DNA from: Intrasporangium oryzae NRRL B-24470
Lineage (GTDB): Bacteria; Actinomycetota; Actinomycetes; Actinomycetales; Dermatophilaceae
Assembly (NCBI RefSeq): GCF_000576595.1
Contig: NZ_AWSA01000022.1
Coordinates: 1 to 64,000, forward strand
Length of the DNA stretch: 64,000 bases
Direction of reading: 5' to 3'
This document shows positions 34,062 through 42,403 of the stretch, piece by piece; the first letter of the stretch is position 1; each line of letters starts with the position of its first letter. Below the pieces are notes generated by a model. The model saw only the letters and a program-made list of their open reading frames with translations, was not told the DNA's origin and ran no database searches. The translations under genes were made by a program, and so were the position numbers.

Positions 34062-34493
34062 ATGGACACCGCCAAACAGCTCGCCTTCGTGGAGCACGTC
34101 CGCAGCCGGGGCGGGGCCACCGCGCAGGTGGCCGTCACCCTCGAGCACTACTTCGACGGCAACGACTGCGAGTGGTGCATCGCCCCCAACCGGTCCCAGG
34201 ACATCGACCTCGACACGGTCCGGCGAGTGCTCTTCGCGCTGCGCGACCGTCCGGAGGTCCACGACGTCCGGGTCGAGCTCGACGTCCTCGAGTTCCAGAC
34301 CTTCCCCGACGACGAGTGGCCGTTCGCGAGCGGTGTCGCGGTCATCACGACCCTCACGCCGGAGGAGGTCGACGCCCTGACGATCGAGGTCGACACGGAC
34401 CCGAGCGGCGGCCCCTCGGCGAGCGTCGACTGGCTCGTCGACGCCCCGGCGATCCCGGAGGGTTACCACTACGTCGGCGTCTGGTGGGACTGA
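34062..34493 (+). CDS. conserved hypothetical protein (FDGND-type)
   Basis: The 143 residues contain VAVTLEHYFDGNDCEWCIAPN near the N-terminus, DEWPFASGVAVITTL in the middle, and end YHYVGVWWD. I recognise this pattern from a family of actinomycete proteins of unknown function that resemble immunity proteins, but no toxin gene is next to it. The ATG at 34062 is chosen; an earlier ATG at 34014 would add 16 residues. It is cytoplasmic and has no TM helix. Confidence 0.65.
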   Translation: MDTAKQLAFVEHVRSRGGATAQVAVTLEHYFDGNDCEWCIAPNRSQDIDLDTVRRVLFALRDRPEVHDVRVELDVLEFQTFPDDEWPFASGVAVITTLTPEEVDALTIEVDTDPSGGPSASVDWLVDAPAIPEGYHYVGVWWD

Positions 34494-34531
34494 CGGCAGG
34501 GACGACGCCTGAGACCCGGCGGCCCGGGTCG

Positions 34532-34726
34532 TCAGCTGTGCCGGACGACCCGCAGGACGGGCCGCCCCCGCCACGCCGAGGGCGGCTGGTCGACCCGAGC
34601 CGCGGCCTCGGGCTCGGCCTCCTCCCGGTCGAGCACCCGGCGCCGGCGGGCCGACCGGGCGATGTCGTCCGAGCTCCGAAGGCCGGCCAGCCGGAGCATC
34701 ATCTCGGGACTGTTGGACGGGTTCAC
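34532..34726 (-). CDS. small basic hypothetical protein
   Basis: The 64-residue protein starts at a GTG preceded by GGGGAGG at ideal spacing. The sequence MNPSNSPEMMLRLAGLRSSDDIARSARRRRVL is helical and basic, followed by an acidic/Ala patch. No family is recognised. The strong ribosome site is the main support. Confidence 0.5.
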   Translation of the reverse strand: MNPSNSPEMMLRLAGLRSSDDIARSARRRRVLDREEAEPEAAARVDQPPSAWRGRPVLRVVRHS

Positions 34727-34963
34727 GGCAGCCTCCCCTGGTGTTGGCCGGACGGTTCCGGCGGCATCGACTGTGTTCTCTCAGAGGCCCGGGACACATC
34801 GCGAGATACCTCTGTCTCCGACCGTGACGATGCGTCGACAGGGGTCTCGGACGTCCGGCCACGACGGCAGCGGCCCGGCCCCGGGAAGCGCGCACAGCGG
34901 CATACGGGCTCACCCACAGGCAACCCGAGCGCTCCGCAAAGGCCCGCGCGGTAGCCTCGACCC

Positions 34964-35542
34964 GTGCTCCTCTCAGACAAGGACATCCGTGCCGAGATCG
35001 CGGCCGAGCGCGTCCTGCTCGACCCGTGGGACCCGGCCATGGTCCAGCCGTCGAGCGTCGACGTCCGCCTCGACAAGTACTTCCGGCTGTTCGACAACCA
35101 CAAGTACCCCTACATCGACCCGGCCGCCGAGCAGCCCGACCTGACGCGCCTCGTCGAGGTCGGCGCCGACGAGGACGGTTTCGTCCTGCACCCGGGGGAG
35201 TTCGTGCTCGGCTCGACGCTCGAGGCGGTCAGCCTCCCCGACGACCTCGCCGCGCGCGTCGAGGGCAAGAGCTCGCTCGGTCGGCTCGGCCTTCTGACGC
35301 ACGCGACGGCCGGCTTCGTCGACCCCGGCTTCTCGGGTCACGTGACGCTCGAGCTGTCCAACGTCGCGACGCTGCCGATCATGCTCTACCCGGGCATGAA
35401 GATCGGCCAGCTCTGCTTCTTCCGCCTCAGCTCGCCGAGCGAGAACCCTTACGGCTCAGCGGCATACGGCTCCCACTACCAAGGGCAGCGGGGGCCCACG
35501 GCGAGCCGTTCCTTCCAGAACTTCCACCGCACCCCGGTGTGA
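34964..35542 (+). CDS. dcd: dCTP deaminase
   Basis: The 192-residue trimeric enzyme converts dCTP to dUTP for thymidylate synthesis. In mycobacteria the homologue also hydrolyses the product to dUMP. Diagnostic segments are [23 protein letters not shown] (about 27-37), the nucleotide-binding [24 protein letters not shown] and a C-terminal lid ending NFHRTPV. Translation starts at a GTG. The stop overlaps the next gene (GTGTGA). Codons for SAAYGS near the end carry a GCGGCATAC motif copy. Confidence 0.95.
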   Translation: MLLSDKDIRAEIAAERVLLDPWDPAMVQPSSVDVRLDKYFRLFDNHKYPYIDPAAEQPDLTRLVEVGADEDGFVLHPGEFVLGSTLEAVSLPDDLAARVEGKSSLGRLGLLTHATAGFVDPGFSGHVTLELSNVATLPIMLYPGMKIGQLCFFRLSSPSENPYGSAAYGSHYQGQRGPTASRSFQNFHRTPV

Positions 35543-36279
35543 GCGCGCCCGACCTCGAGCCGTCGCCGATCGGCCGTATGCCGCTCGCCTCCCTCACCTG
35601 GGACGCGCAGCCCGCGCGCGCCGGGGTCGTCGTGCTGGTCCTCCACGGGGGTGCGATCGAGGGTCGCGAGCCGAACCACCCGTGGTCGCACAACGTGGCT
35701 CGGCTCGTCCCGTTCGGGCTGGCCCTCAAGCGTGTGCCGGGCCCGATCGCCGTCGCGCGGCTCCGGTTCCGCTACCGCGGGTGGAACGGCGACGAGCAGT
35801 CGCCGGTCGTCGACACCCGCTGGGCGCTCGCCCAGCTCCGCGCCCGCTACCCCGACGCCCCCATTGCCCTCGTCGGACACTCGATGGGCGGCCGCGCCGC
35901 GATGTATGCCGCCGACGAACCGGGCGTGCGCCTCGTGCTCGGCCTCGCGCCGTGGATCGAGGAGGGCGACCCGCGCCCCGAGAACGGCCAGCGCACCGTC
36001 ATCATCCACGGCGACCGCGACGTCATCTGTCCGCTGTGGGCGAGCCGTCGCACGGTCGAGGCGCTCCACGCCGGCGGCCACACGGCATCCCTCGTCCGCG
36101 TGGCCCGCTCCGACCACGCGATGCTCGTGCGCGGCCTGCTCTGGCAGGCCCTGGTCAGCGACGTGGTCGCCTCGGCCTTCGCGACCGAGCTCGGCGGCTC
36201 GGGGGAGCCCCGGTCCGGACCGATCGGGGCCGCGGTCGCCCGCGTCGTCCGTGAGCGGCGCCCCATCATCGACATCTGA
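35539..36279 (+). CDS. alpha/beta hydrolase-fold protein
   Basis: The 246 residues start at a GTG overlapping the dcd stop by four bases. The fold is seen in [13 protein letters not shown], the nucleophile elbow [20 protein letters not shown] with the acid, and SDHAML with the terminal His. This is a dienelactone-hydrolase-like or peptidase-like cytoplasmic hydrolase of unknown substrate. Coupling to dcd is frequent in actinomycete genomes of this kind only as far as I can infer; the link may be just shared transcription. Confidence 0.82.
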   Translation: MSAPDLEPSPIGRMPLASLTWDAQPARAGVVVLVLHGGAIEGREPNHPWSHNVARLVPFGLALKRVPGPIAVARLRFRYRGWNGDEQSPVVDTRWALAQLRARYPDAPIALVGHSMGGRAAMYAADEPGVRLVLGLAPWIEEGDPRPENGQRTVIIHGDRDVICPLWASRRTVEALHAGGHTASLVRVARSDHAMLVRGLLWQALVSDVVASAFATELGGSGEPRSGPIGAAVARVVRERRPIIDI

Positions 36280-36342
36280 TCGTGCCCTGGGCGCACGTGC
36301 GGAGACGGGGGTCCGTCGGCGCCGACGGGTACGTTTGACTGC

Positions 36343-37449
36343 ATGATCCGCTTCGACGGCGTGACCAAGCAATACGACACGGGCTCTGGCACGACCTCGG
36401 TGGCGGTCGACCACCTCAGCCTCGAGGCGCCGACCGGCAAGATCACCGTCCTCGTCGGGCCGTCCGGCTGCGGCAAGACGACGACGCTGCGGATGGTCAA
36501 CCGGATGATCTCGCCGTCGTCGGGCACGATCTCCATCGACGGGCGCGACACCGCCTCGATGGACGTCGCCGAGCTGCGCCGGGGGATGGGCTACGTCATC
36601 CAGCACGCGGGCCTCTTCCCTCACCGGACCGTCCTCGACAACGTCACGACCGTTCCGCGCCTTCTCGGCGTCGACAAGCGCTCCGCCCGGGCCCGCGCGA
36701 TGGAGCTGATCGAGCGGGTCGGCCTCGACCCCGACCTGGCCCGGCGCTACCCGGCCCAGCTCTCCGGCGGCCAGCAGCAGCGCGTCGGCGTCGCGAGGGC
36801 GCTCGCCGCCGACCCGCCCGTCATGCTCATGGACGAGCCCTTCTCGGCCGTCGACCCGGTCGTGCGCGAGCAGCTCCAGAACGAGTTCCTCCGCCTCCAG
36901 TCCGAGCTGAGCAAGACGATCCTCTTCGTCACCCACGACATCGACGAGGCGGTCAAGCTCGGCGACCAGGTGGCGGTCCTGCGCATCGGCGGCGTCCTCG
37001 CGCAGCTCGCCACCCCGGCCACGCTGCTGTCCGACCCGGTCGACGACTTCGTCGCCGGGTTCGTCGGTCGCGACCGCGGTTACCGCGCCCTGTCCTTCGC
37101 CGCGGCTCCCGAGCTGCGTCTCGAGCCCGAGCCGACCGTGCCGCTCGGTGCCAGCGCCGAGCAGGTGCGCGCGACTGGGGCCACGTGGGTCATCTGCGTC
37201 GGCGAGTCCGGCGAGCCCCTCGGCTGGGTGCGCGCCGCCGCCGTCACCGAGTCGGTCACGCGCGACCTGCTCCACCGCGGAGGCACGGTCGCCTCGACCG
37301 ACGGCTCGCTCCGAGCGCTGCTCGACGCTGCGCTCAGCTCGCCGAGCGGGCGCGGCGTCGTGGCCGACACCGAGGGCCGCTTCGTCGGCACGATCCGGGC
37401 CTCCGAGGTCGTCCCCGTCATCGAGGCCAGGCAGGCGGCCTCGACGTGA
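36343..37449 (+). CDS. ABC transporter ATP-binding protein, OpuCA/ProV-type
   Basis: The 368 residues carry Walker A GPSGCGKTTT (about 39-48), Q-loop VIQHAGLFPH, signature LSGGQQQRV and Walker B VMLMDEPFSAVD. Two CBS-like segments follow after about 260 (GRGVVADTEGRFVGTIRASEVVPVI at the end). The CBS tail and gene order ATPase-permease-permease-binding protein identify an osmoprotectant (glycine betaine, choline or carnitine) importer. All four genes overlap by four bases, so they are made as one unit. Confidence 0.92.
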   Translation: MIRFDGVTKQYDTGSGTTSVAVDHLSLEAPTGKITVLVGPSGCGKTTTLRMVNRMISPSSGTISIDGRDTASMDVAELRRGMGYVIQHAGLFPHRTVLDNVTTVPRLLGVDKRSARARAMELIERVGLDPDLARRYPAQLSGGQQQRVGVARALAADPPVMLMDEPFSAVDPVVREQLQNEFLRLQSELSKTILFVTHDIDEAVKLGDQVAVLRIGGVLAQLATPATLLSDPVDDFVAGFVGRDRGYRALSFAAAPELRLEPEPTVPLGASAEQVRATGATWVICVGESGEPLGWVRAAAVTESVTRDLLHRGGTVASTDGSLRALLDAALSSPSGRGVVADTEGRFVGTIRASEVVPVIEARQAAST

Positions 37450-38084
37450 CCTGGGCGCTCGACCACCTCGACGAGATCCTCACGCGCGCTGTGCAGCACG
37501 CGTGGCTCGCCGGCCTGCCGCTCGTGCTCGGGCTCCTCATCGCGCTCCCGCTCGGGTGGCTCGCCAACCGCAAGGCCTGGATCCACGGCACGCTCCTGAC
37601 GACGACCGGGCTGCTCTACACGATCCCCTCGCTCGCGCTCTTCATCCTGCTGCCCTCGATCCTCGGCACCAAGATCCTCGACCCGGTCAACGTCATCATC
37701 GCGATGACCGTCTACACGGTCGCCCTGCTGACTCGGACCGTCGCCGACGGGCTCTCGGCCGTCGACCCGGCGACGCGGCAGGCGGCGGTCGCCATGGGCT
37801 TCGGCCCGGTGGCCCGCGTCCGCAGTGTCGACCTGCCTCTCGCGATCCCGGTCGTCGCCGCCGGCCTGCGGGTCGCGGCGGTGAGCAACGTCAGCATCGT
37901 CAGCGTCGCCTCGCTCATCGGGATCTCCCAGCTCGGCTACTTCCTCACCGACGGCTACGCGCGGACCTTCCCCACCGAGGTGTGGGTCGGGATCGTCGCG
38001 TGCGTCCTGCTAGCCCTCGTCTTCGACCTCGTCATCCTCGGGATCGCCTGGCTGCTCACGCCCTGGACGCGGGTGAGGGCATGA
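37446..38084 (+). CDS. osmoprotectant ABC transporter permease (first)
   Basis: The 212-residue inner-membrane permease has about six TM helices. The coupling-loop EAA-like motif is AVDPATRQAAVAMGFGPVARVRSVDLPLAIPVV. This is the OpuCB/OpuCD type. The GTG start overlaps the ATPase stop (GTGA). It pairs with the second permease to form the channel. Confidence 0.9.
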   Translation: MTWALDHLDEILTRAVQHAWLAGLPLVLGLLIALPLGWLANRKAWIHGTLLTTTGLLYTIPSLALFILLPSILGTKILDPVNVIIAMTVYTVALLTRTVADGLSAVDPATRQAAVAMGFGPVARVRSVDLPLAIPVVAAGLRVAAVSNVSIVSVASLIGISQLGYFLTDGYARTFPTEVWVGIVACVLLALVFDLVILGIAWLLTPWTRVRA

Positions 38085-38875
38085 ACGGCGCCCTGCTCGA
38101 CTGGTTCCGCGACCCCGCCAACTGGACGGGTCCCGACGGCGTCCCGACCCGGGTCGCCGAGCACCTGCGCTACACCGCCGTCACCCTGCTCATCGCACTC
38201 GTGATCGCCGTGCCGATCGGCGCGTGGGTCGGCCACACCGGTCGCATGCGCTGGCTCGTCACGGGTGCCAACGCAGCCCGTGCCGTCCCCACCCTCGGCC
38301 TGCTCTTCGCGGTGTCGATGCTCGTCGGCCCGCTCATCAAGAGCGACCTCGCATTCGTCATCCCGAGCATCGCCGTCCTCGTCCTGCTGGCCGTGCCACC
38401 GCTCCTCTCGGGCACCTATGCCGGCATCGAGAGCGTCGACCCCGAGGCCCGCGACGCGGCGAGCGGCATGGGCATGACCGGTAGCCAGGTGCTGTGGCAG
38501 GTCGAGCTGCCCTGTGCCCTGCCGCTCTTCCTCTCGGGCCTGCGCAGCGCGACGCTCCAGGTCATCGCCACGGCGACGGTCGCCGCGTCCGTCAGCCTCG
38601 GCGGCCTCGGTCGCTACCTCATCGACGGGCTCGCCTCGCGCGACTACACGCAGATGGTCGCCGGCTCGGTCCTCGTCGCCCTGCTCGCCCTCGTCGCCGA
38701 CGGTGTCCTCGCACTCCTCGAGAGGTATGCCGTGTCGCCGGGAATCAGCGGGCGTGCCAGCCGTGTTGCTCGGACACGCGCCACGAGTCGCGCCACGGCC
38801 GACTCGACTCTCAGTGTTGGACCGGCCGGGGCGACCGCCCTCGCCGGTACCTCTTCGGAAAGGGACCGAACATGA
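38081..38875 (+). CDS. osmoprotectant ABC transporter permease (second)
   Basis: The 264-residue permease carries the EAA-like loop SVDPEARDAASGMGMTGSQVLWQVELPCALPL. The extra length over its partner is a polar C-terminal tail of about 45 residues (after ERYAVSP). An N-terminal LLDWFRDPANW segment precedes TM1, as is common in these permeases. It overlaps its neighbours by four bases on both sides. Confidence 0.9.
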   Translation: MNGALLDWFRDPANWTGPDGVPTRVAEHLRYTAVTLLIALVIAVPIGAWVGHTGRMRWLVTGANAARAVPTLGLLFAVSMLVGPLIKSDLAFVIPSIAVLVLLAVPPLLSGTYAGIESVDPEARDAASGMGMTGSQVLWQVELPCALPLFLSGLRSATLQVIATATVAASVSLGGLGRYLIDGLASRDYTQMVAGSVLVALLALVADGVLALLERYAVSPGISGRASRVARTRATSRATADSTLSVGPAGATALAGTSSERDRT

Positions 38876-39801
38876 CACGCACGCGCATCCTCGGCGTCGG
38901 CCTGCTGCTCGCGGCCGTCGTCCCGCTGGCGGCCTGTGGGAGCAGCACCAACCCGCTCACCCCGGCCACCAGCGCCGCCTCCGAGTCGTCGACGGGCGGT
39001 GCGTCGTCGACGTCCGTGACCGTGGGCTCGGCCGACTTCCCCGAGGCTGCACTCCTCGGTGAGGTCTACGCCCAGGCTCTGGAGGCGAAGGGGATCACCG
39101 TCAAGCGGCAGTTCAACATCGGCAGCCGCGAGACCTACCTCAAGGCCATCACCGGCGGCGAGATCGACGTCATCGCCGAGTACACCGGATCGCTGCTCAA
39201 CTACCTCGACAAGTCGGCGAGCGTCAGCAAGCCCGACGAGGTCTACGCGGCCCTGCAGAAGGCCGTCCCGCAGGGGCTCACCGTCCTCGACAAGTCGGCC
39301 GCCGAGGACAAGAACTCTCTGGCCGTGACGAAGGAGACCGCGACGGCCTGGTCGCTCAAGGCGATCCCCGACCTCGCGGCTCACCAGTCCGAGCTGACCA
39401 TCGCCGCGCCGCCCGAGTTCAAGACGCGTCAGCAGGGCCTCGTCGGCCTCAAGTCCGTCTACAACATCACGCCCGCCGAGTTCCGGCCGCTCCAGAGCCA
39501 GGCGACCGTCGACGCGCTGAAGAACGGCCAGGTCAAGGCCGCCAACATCTTCAGCACCGACCCGTCGATCGCCGCCAACGGGTTCGTCGTCCTCGAGGAC
39601 CCGAAGAGCCTCTTCGGCTCCGACAACGTCGTGCCGCTCGTCCGCCAGGAGAAGGCCGACAGCGTCAAGGCCGCCCTCAACGCCGTCTCGGCCAAGCTCG
39701 ACACCCCGGCGCTCGCCGACATGGTCAAGCAGGTCGTCGTCGACAAGAAGGACGCCAACGTCGTTGCCAAGGCCTGGCTCACCTCGGCCGGTCTGCTCTG
39801 A
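38872..39801 (+). CDS. osmoprotectant ABC transporter substrate-binding lipoprotein
   Basis: The 309 residues begin with a lipoprotein signal ending PLAA-C22, then a Ser/Thr-rich linker and an OpuAC/ProX-type binding domain (about 48-309). VGSADFPEAALLGEVYAQALEAKG, GGEIDVIAEYTGSLLNYL and LPDL-type helices are typical of betaine/choline binding proteins of the OpuCC group. It ends the four-gene operon. A strong hairpin follows 16 bp after the stop. Confidence 0.92.
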   Translation: MTRTRILGVGLLLAAVVPLAACGSSTNPLTPATSAASESSTGGASSTSVTVGSADFPEAALLGEVYAQALEAKGITVKRQFNIGSRETYLKAITGGEIDVIAEYTGSLLNYLDKSASVSKPDEVYAALQKAVPQGLTVLDKSAAEDKNSLAVTKETATAWSLKAIPDLAAHQSELTIAAPPEFKTRQQGLVGLKSVYNITPAEFRPLQSQATVDALKNGQVKAANIFSTDPSIAANGFVVLEDPKSLFGSDNVVPLVRQEKADSVKAALNAVSAKLDTPALADMVKQVVVDKKDANVVAKAWLTSAGLL

Positions 39802-39817
39802 CCTGACCTGACCGTCC

Positions 39818-39856
39818 GCCGCAGGCCCCCGCCCTCGACAGGCGAGGGCCTGCGGC
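39818..39856 (+). terminator. terminator of the osmoprotectant operon
   Basis: GCCGCAGGCCC (39818-39828) pairs exactly with GGGCCTGCGGC (39846-39856) across a 17-base loop. Confidence 0.7.
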
Positions 39857-39892
39857 GCGTCCGAGTCCGGTCGGGCCGGGAATGCCCGCCAC

Positions 39893-39909
39893 GTGAAAAC
39901 GGTTCTCAC
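39893..39909. promoter_or_regulatory. Zur-like operator ahead of zinc-free L33
   Basis: GTGAAAACGGTTCTCAC is a near-perfect dyad around one base. It fits the actinomycete Zur box pattern TGAAAAxxxTTxTCA. It lies 38 bp upstream of the L33 start. Zinc-responsive repression is expected for a cysteine-less L33. Confidence 0.7.
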
Positions 39910-39946
39910 CTTCGGCGGATCGCCCGCCTCATCCCGAAGGAGACCC

Positions 39947-40114
39947 ATGGCCAAGCACACCGACCTGCGCCCCATCGTCACCCTGCGCTCGACGGCCGGC
40001 ACGGGCTACACGTACGTGACCCGCAAGAACCGTCGCACGCACCCGGACCGTCTCGTCCTGCGCAAGTTCGACCCGGTCGCCCGCGTCCACACCGACTTCC
40101 GCGAGACCCGCTGA
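39947..40114 (+). CDS. rpmG: 50S ribosomal protein L33, zinc-independent (C-minus) form
   Basis: The 55-residue protein reads [22 protein letters not shown] then [21 protein letters not shown]. The two CxxC pairs of zinc-binding L33 are absent, as there is no cysteine at all. Cys-less paralogues typically replace the zinc forms when zinc is scarce, under Zur control. A Zur-like box is directly upstream. In many actinomycetes such genes cluster with rpmB, rpsN and rpsR; here it stands alone. The ATG follows AAGGAGACCC. Confidence 0.92.
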   Translation: MAKHTDLRPIVTLRSTAGTGYTYVTRKNRRTHPDRLVLRKFDPVARVHTDFRETR

Positions 40115-40148
40115 CGCGCCGGTCCCGGACCCGAGGTCGCCACTCGCG

Positions 40149-40183
40149 ACGGATGCCGCTGAGCCCCGCTCAGCGGCATCCGT
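40149..40183 (+). terminator. terminator of rpmG
   Basis: A perfect 16-bp stem (40149-40164 with 40168-40183) closes on a 3-base loop. It contains GGATGCCGC/GCGGCATCC, one base away from the window-wide motif GTATGCCGC. Confidence 0.7.
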
Positions 40184-40235
40184 GCGTCTAGGCTCGGAGC
40201 TAGCCCTCGAGCCATCGAGATCGCGAAGGAGCGAC

Positions 40236-41006
40236 ATGTCGATCGAGCACCACATCGTCGGGTCCGGCCCGCGGACCATCTTCCTCACCCACGGCTGGTT
40301 CGGCTCGTCCGACGGCTGGGGCCCCTTCGTCGACTACCTCGACCCCGATGCGTTCCGGTGGGTGTTCACCGACGTGCGGGGCTACGGCGCGCGGATGGGT
40401 GAGGAGGGCGACCAGTCCCTCGGCGAGACCGCTCGCGACCTGCTCGCCCTCGCAGACGAGCTCGGCGTCGACCGCTTCACCATCGTCGGGCACTCCATGG
40501 GTGGGTCGGCGGCGCAGAAGGTCCTCGCGCTCGCGCCCGACCGGGTCGAGGCGATCGTCGCGATCACCCCGGTCGGCTCGATGCCGACGCCGTTCGACGA
40601 CGAGGGCCGCGCCCTGTTCTGGGGCGCGCCGGAGCACCGCGACAACCGCATCGGCATCATCGACCTGCTGACCGGCCACCGCGACACACCGCGGTTCCTC
40701 AGCACGATCGCCGACTGGTCGCTCGCGCACTCGACGGTCGCGGCCTACGCCGGCGCGCTCGAGGCCTGGGCCAACCCCGACTTCGCCGACGACGTCCGAG
40801 GCCAGCAGCTGCCCGTCCTCGTCGCGGTCGGCGAGCACGACCCGGCGCTCGGCGCGGAGACCGTGAAGGAGACGTGGCTCCCGCTCTTCCCCAACGCGCG
40901 GCTCGAGGTCATCCCCAATGCCGGGCACTGGCCGATGTTCGAGACCCCGGTCAACCTGGCCACGACCGTCGACGCGTTCCTCAGGGGCCTTCCCGAGCCT
41001 GACTGA
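40236..41006 (+). CDS. alpha/beta hydrolase
   Basis: The 256-residue hydrolase has the oxyanion segment FLTHGWFGSSDGW. The nucleophile elbow is VGHSMGGSA (serine near residue 88), the acid lies in AVGEHDPALG and the final His in NAGHWPMFETP. It resembles non-haem haloperoxidase or esterase-type family members. The ATG at 40236 follows AAGGAG. An in-frame upstream start at 40182 overlaps the rpmG terminator and is unlikely. Confidence 0.88.
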   Translation: MSIEHHIVGSGPRTIFLTHGWFGSSDGWGPFVDYLDPDAFRWVFTDVRGYGARMGEEGDQSLGETARDLLALADELGVDRFTIVGHSMGGSAAQKVLALAPDRVEAIVAITPVGSMPTPFDDEGRALFWGAPEHRDNRIGIIDLLTGHRDTPRFLSTIADWSLAHSTVAAYAGALEAWANPDFADDVRGQQLPVLVAVGEHDPALGAETVKETWLPLFPNARLEVIPNAGHWPMFETPVNLATTVDAFLRGLPEPD

Positions 41007-41033
41007 GACGCGAAGGCCCCGTGACGCCGGGAC

Positions 41034-41765
41034 CTAGCCCAGCGGCATACGGGCGCGGTCCGTGGAGGTCAGGAGCGCGCGGGGGACCGCCGGGGCCGTA
41101 GCGGGGGTTGCCGTCTCGTCCGCGGCAGCGGACGACTCTGCGAGCAGGCGTGTCGTGTCGATCCCGTCACGCAGCAGCTGGACGAGGCGCTCCTCGTTGT
41201 CGAGGACGCACGCCCGGGCGATGCCGTCGATGGCGAGCGCGACGAGCGTCGAGGCGGCGGCGGGGCGGAGCGGGGTGAGCCGCCCGCCGGCACGGTCCAT
41301 GAACCGTCGAGCCCAGGCCTCGGCGACCGGCGCCGACGAAAGGGCGAGCCGGGACGCGGCGCTGACGGAGTCGACCGTCCGGCCGGCCTGGACCGCGAGC
41401 ACCCGCTCGGCGCTGAGGATCGCGAGCGCCATGATGTTCTGGCGTTCGGCGGCGGCGACCGGGAGGGCGGCCCGGGCGGCGAGGATCACGAGCGAGACCG
41501 GCACACGGTCGTCGGTGGGGTTGAGCCCCACGACCTCGGGGATCATCGGCGCTAGCTGCTGGCGGGTCCCCTCGTCGAGGGAGTCGTTGATGCAGCGCGC
41601 CATCGAGGCGAGCACGGGGTGGGTGCAGGTGGGATGGTCGCTCCACTTCTCGCCCGCCAGGTAGGAGGCCATCTCCATGAAGCAGGCGCCCTTGCGGGGG
41701 TTGCGGTGACGACCCCGGGAAAGGATGGGGACACCGTCGGGCACGTAGGTGGCTCGTCGCAGCAT
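41034..41765 (-). CDS. hypothetical protein, helical
   Basis: The 243 residues start at the ATG at 41765 after GGAGTCAGCC. The N-terminal part has MLRRATYVPDGVPILSRGRHRNP and CFMEMASYLAGEKWSDHPTCTHPVLASMARCIND, with three cysteines and several histidines in a compact region. The rest is Ala-rich helix. The EMASYLAGEKWSDHP segment looks conserved, but I cannot name the family. A metal site formed by the Cys/His cluster is possible. The final codons (RMPLG) contain a motif copy at 41042. Confidence 0.65.
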   Translation of the reverse strand: MLRRATYVPDGVPILSRGRHRNPRKGACFMEMASYLAGEKWSDHPTCTHPVLASMARCINDSLDEGTRQQLAPMIPEVVGLNPTDDRVPVSLVILAARAALPVAAAERQNIMALAILSAERVLAVQAGRTVDSVSAASRLALSSAPVAEAWARRFMDRAGGRLTPLRPAAASTLVALAIDGIARACVLDNEERLVQLLRDGIDTTRLLAESSAAADETATPATAPAVPRALLTSTDRARMPLG

Positions 41766-41913
41766 GGCTGACTCCTCAGGTCTCGGGTCTCGGACACGCA
41801 CGGCCTTCGTCCAGCATGCGCCCACTTCGCCACATTGACCAGAGGTTTCGACAGGTCCCACCGGCTCGCGCATGGAAAGGTGGGCGCAACAGCGCCGTCA
41901 CGAGGGGGTCCCC

Positions 41914-42339
41914 ATGCCTGAGCAGCTGGTCATCGAGCGCACGTATGCCGCTTCGCCCGATCGCGTCTGGGACGCGTGGACCCGCTCCGACGAGGTCGAG
42001 CGCTGGTACTGCCCCAACCCGACCGCCCCGACGTCGGCCTCGCTCGACGTCCGCCCCGGGGGCGAGCACCGCGTCGACATGGGTCCCTACCGTCTCACCG
42101 GGCGCTATTCCGCGGTCGAGCCCGGGCGCCGCCTCGCCCACACGTGGTCGTTCGACGGCGGTGACGAGACGGCGGTCGACGTCCGCTTCGAGCCCGCCGG
42201 GACCGGGACCCTCGTCACCCTGACGCACGAGGGCTTCGCCGCCGACGACGACCGTGTCGGCATCCGTCAGGGCTGGGAGCTCAGCCTGCTGCGCCTCGCC
42301 GCCCTCCTCCAGGCCGAGGAGACCGCCGCGACGGCCTGA
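41914..42339 (+). CDS. SRPBCC (AHSA1-like) family protein
   Basis: The 141 residues contain IERTYAASPDRVWDAWTRSDEVERWYCPNP and GGEHRVDMG, then VTLTHEGF and GWELSLLRLAALL. This is the single-domain AHSA1 type with no adjacent ArsR gene. It lies upstream of the GAF regulator, 64 bp away. The ligand is unknown. Confidence 0.85.
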   Translation: MPEQLVIERTYAASPDRVWDAWTRSDEVERWYCPNPTAPTSASLDVRPGGEHRVDMGPYRLTGRYSAVEPGRRLAHTWSFDGGDETAVDVRFEPAGTGTLVTLTHEGFAADDDRVGIRQGWELSLLRLAALLQAEETAATA

Positions 42340-42403
42340 CGCCGTCAGACCGGGGGGAGGACCCGCCCTGTCCAAAACGGGATCCGCCACGCACAATCGG
42401 TTC

